From CAIWHR01 sp963726775 (lineage in GTDB: Bacteria; Pseudomonadota; Gammaproteobacteria; Burkholderiales; Casimicrobiaceae): DNA of 64,000 bases. Positions 61,940-64,000 of the stretch are shown piece by piece. Under the pieces are notes generated by a model, which searched no databases, had not been told where the DNA came from, and saw only the letters and a program-made list of their open reading frames with translations. The DNA is taken from contig CAVSDL010000001.1 in assembly GCA_963726775.1 (NCBI GenBank), positions 806,001 to 870,000 on the forward strand, written 5' to 3'. Every line of letters starts with the position of its first letter. The stretch's first letter is position 1. A program made the position numbers and the translations under genes.

Positions 61940-62944
61940 TCACGCGCGGCGCAACGAAATCTCGCCGGAAAGAAACCGCGCCCGGCGCGGTCCGTCGGCG
62001 AGGACCAGCGCGCCGCTCGCGTCGACGCCGGCGACCTTTCCGGCAACCGACGCGCCGTCGGGCAAGAGCAGCGTGACCGGCTTGCCCTGGTAGGCGTGAC
62101 GATGCTGCCATTCGGCCGCAAACGGCGCGAAGCCGGCCTTCGCGTATTGCTCGAGCGCCGCGGCCATCTCATCGATCAGGCGCGCGAGCAGCCGGTTGCG
62201 GTTGATCCCTTTCGCCTTGCGGCCGGCGACGCTGGCGAGGTCCGTCACCGGACCCGCGATGTTGTTGCGCGCGGCAAGCGGGAGGCGCACGTTGAGGCCG
62301 ACGCCGATCACCGTCGTCGACGGTCCGAGCGCGTCGCCGTTCACTTCGATCAGGATGCCGCCGATTTTCCTGTGCCGGTGAATCAGGTCATTCGGCCACT
62401 TGAGCGCAATTCCGTGGAAGCCCTCGGCTTCGAGTGCACGGGCGACGGCCACACCGACCGCGAGGCTCAAGCCTGCCAGGAAGCCCGCGCCCTGCTCGAA
62501 TCGCCACCCCACCGAAAAAGTGAGGCTGCCGCCCGCAATCGCGGTCCACGTCCGGCCGCGGCGGCCGCGTCCGGCGGTCTGCCACTCGGCGGCGAGCGCG
62601 ACGCCATGGACGTCGCGCCGCTGCGAACGGCGCAGCAGCTCCGACGAAGTCGAGTCGAGCTGGTCGACGACCTCGACGACGAGCCGGACTCCGCCGCCGC
62701 GCTCGGCGCGTCGCGCCGTCAGTTCCGCACGCACGGTGTTCGCATCGAGGAAATCCGGCGCATCGAGCAGCCGGTAGCCGCGACCCTTGATCCGCTCGAG
62801 ATCGAGACCTGCGGACTCGGCGTCCTTCAAGACCTGCGAGACACGGGCGCGCGTTAGCCCCACCGTCGCGGCGAGCTCTTCACCAGAGTGAAAGTCACCA
62901 TCGGCGAGCTGGCGCAACAGCGAGAACCCAAGCGGAGTGAGCAC
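61940..62944 (-). CDS. birA: Biotin--[acetyl-CoA-carboxylase] ligase / biotin repressor
   Basis: This 334-residue protein has an N-terminal winged-helix domain (residues 1-60, with GDFHSGEELAATVGLTRARV), so it may also repress transcription. The catalytic domain has the biotinyl-AMP loop TAGRGRRGRTWTAIAGGSLT (about residues 122-141), LKWPNDLIHRHRKIGGILIE and a C-terminal SH3-like domain. It activates and attaches biotin to carboxylases. The GTG start has no ribosome-binding site, has an in-frame stop directly before it, and is immediately preceded by promoter-like boxes (TTGACG and TTATAA, 18 bases apart on the minus strand). Confidence 0.92.
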   Translation of the reverse strand: MLTPLGFSLLRQLADGDFHSGEELAATVGLTRARVSQVLKDAESAGLDLERIKGRGYRLLDAPDFLDANTVRAELTARRAERGGGVRLVVEVVDQLDSTSSELLRRSQRRDVHGVALAAEWQTAGRGRRGRTWTAIAGGSLTFSVGWRFEQGAGFLAGLSLAVGVAVARALEAEGFHGIALKWPNDLIHRHRKIGGILIEVNGDALGPSTTVIGVGLNVRLPLAARNNIAGPVTDLASVAGRKAKGINRNRLLARLIDEMAAALEQYAKAGFAPFAAEWQHRHAYQGKPVTLLLPDGASVAGKVAGVDASGALVLADGPRRARFLSGEISLRRA

Positions 62945-63003
62945 TTATAAACCAAGAGGGGCGGAACCCGTCAAATGGTACACGACGGGGGCCCGTTTCG
63001 GGA

Positions 63004-64000
63004 TCATTCGGCATCGGATTCCCCTCGCTGCCGCGTTGCACCGAGCACTCCGCGGCGAATCTGGTCCAGCTCGATCGACTCGAAAAGCGCACGGAAATTA
63101 CCCTCGCCGAAGCCTTCGTTGCCCTTGCGCTCGATGAGCTCGAAAAAAATCGGCCCGATCACCGTCTTGGTGAATATCTGCAGCAGCATCTCCCCCTTCG
63201 CCGGCGCGCCGTCGAGCAGGATCCGATTGGCTGCAAGTCGCGCCGTGTCCTCGGCATGGCCCGGCAGTCGTGTGGTCAGCGCCTCATAGTAGGTGTCCGG
63301 CGTGTCCTGAAAATCGACGCCCGCACGACGCAGCGACTCGACCGTCGAATAGATGTCGCGGACGCCGAGCGCGACGTGCTGGATGCCCTCGCCGTGATAC
63401 GCGACCAGGTACTCCTGGATCTGACTCCGGTCGTCGGCACTCTCATTGATCGGGATCCGGATCTTGCCGCAGGGACTCGTCATGGCCTTCGACTTGAGAC
63501 CCGTGTGCTTGCCCTCGATGTCGAAGTAACGGATCTCGCGAAAGTTGAACAGGCGCTCGTAGAAGCCGGACCATTCGTCCATCCGGCCGCGGTGTACGTT
63601 GTGCGTCAGGTGATCGATCGCGGCAAGGCCCGCCCCGCGAGGACGCTGGTCGGCGCCGGGCAGCGGCACGAAGTCGATGTCGTAGATGGAGACGCCGGTC
63701 CCGTTGCCGGCGTAGCGGTCCACCAGATAGACGAGCGAGTCGCCGATGCCCTTGATCGCCGGTATGTTGAGCTCCATCGGGCCCGGGTGGGCTTCGACTC
63801 CCCACGCTCCCTGCTCGACGCATTTCGCAAGCGCGAAGGCGGCATCCCTGACCCGGAAGGCGATCGCGCAGATGCTTGGTCCATGCACCCTCGCGAATGC
63901 CTGCGCAAAGCTGCCGGGCTCGGCGTTGACGATGAAATTGATGTCGCCCTGCCGGTACAGCAGCACTTCCTTCGATCGATGCCGCGCGACCGGCAGGAAC
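63004..64000 (-). CDS. hppD: 4-hydroxyphenylpyruvate dioxygenase (5' end outside the window)
   Basis: This gene runs off the right edge, so about 25-30 N-terminal residues are missing. The visible 331 residues begin FLPVARHRSKEVLLYRQGDI and are typical of HPPD, which turns 4-hydroxyphenylpyruvate into homogentisate in tyrosine breakdown. The three iron ligands can be placed: His in DHLTHNVHRG, His in GIQHVALGV and Glu in IFFELIERKGNEGFG. DIDFVPLPGADQ and FREIRYFDIEGKHTGLKSKA are also conserved. It reads toward birA, with a 59-base gap. Confidence 0.93.
   Translation of the reverse strand, partial: FLPVARHRSKEVLLYRQGDINFIVNAEPGSFAQAFARVHGPSICAIAFRVRDAAFALAKCVEQGAWGVEAHPGPMELNIPAIKGIGDSLVYLVDRYAGNGTGVSIYDIDFVPLPGADQRPRGAGLAAIDHLTHNVHRGRMDEWSGFYERLFNFREIRYFDIEGKHTGLKSKAMTSPCGKIRIPINESADDRSQIQEYLVAYHGEGIQHVALGVRDIYSTVESLRRAGVDFQDTPDTYYEALTTRLPGHAEDTARLAANRILLDGAPAKGEMLLQIFTKTVIGPIFFELIERKGNEGFGEGNFRALFESIELDQIRRGVLGATRQRGESDAE

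Overview
The window is a GC-rich, gene-dense chromosomal segment, most likely from a betaproteobacterium (Burkholderiales or a close relative). Evidence for this is the gene order rnb-tonB-aroE-mtgA, the birA-coaX-SPOR cluster, a methionine synthase split into two genes, a BktB-like thiolase, and two copies of a GC-rich repeat of a type I associate with Burkholderiales. I found no rRNA or tRNA gene, CRISPR array or complete transposase gene. No gap between genes exceeds about 280 bases.

Layout. 0-9 kb: an ECF sigma/anti-sigma pair, a small lipoprotein, the Mg2+ channel mgtE, then mtgA, aroE, tonB and an RNase II-family gene interrupted by a one-base frameshift. 9-20 kb: an aldo/keto reductase, a DUF1684 protein, a 5'-nucleotidase, ornithine aminotransferase, a three-subunit flavin/iron-sulfur dehydrogenase (HcnABC/opine-oxidase type) behind a YqiA-like esterase, mpl, and a SPINDLY/OGT-type TPR glycosyltransferase. 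20-29 kb: an MFS transporter, a relic of a DUF486 membrane protein, and a complete dedicated sortase system (histidine kinase and response regulator facing VIT/VWA target and class GN sortase), followed by a GFA-family protein and a hydratase. 29-37 kb: a peptide-type solute-binding protein with a decayed tandem copy in front of it, a TPR membrane protein, a thiolase, a sugar/inositol-type dehydrogenase, a cupin and an ACT-like protein.

37-45 kb is the most distinctive part. A TrpB2 gene lies behind a perfect FNR/Anr-type box. Next comes a nickel-pincer-nucleotide locus with two LarA-type racemases in divergent orientation and larC, larE and larB on the plus strand. LarB, LarE and LarC would build and metallate the cofactor that both LarA proteins need. 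As sequenced, larE carries a one-base frameshift near its 3' end.

45-54 kb holds two convergent ABC importers of the iron/polyamine type separated by a strong hairpin. In the second, a 264-bp miniature inverted-repeat element flanked by TTA target duplications has inserted exactly between permease and ATPase genes that were once separated by one base. 54-64 kb is housekeeping: split metH, a rhodanese, a methyltransferase, a GNAT acetyltransferase, a SPOR protein, coaX, birA and a 4-hydroxyphenylpyruvate dioxygenase that runs off the right edge.
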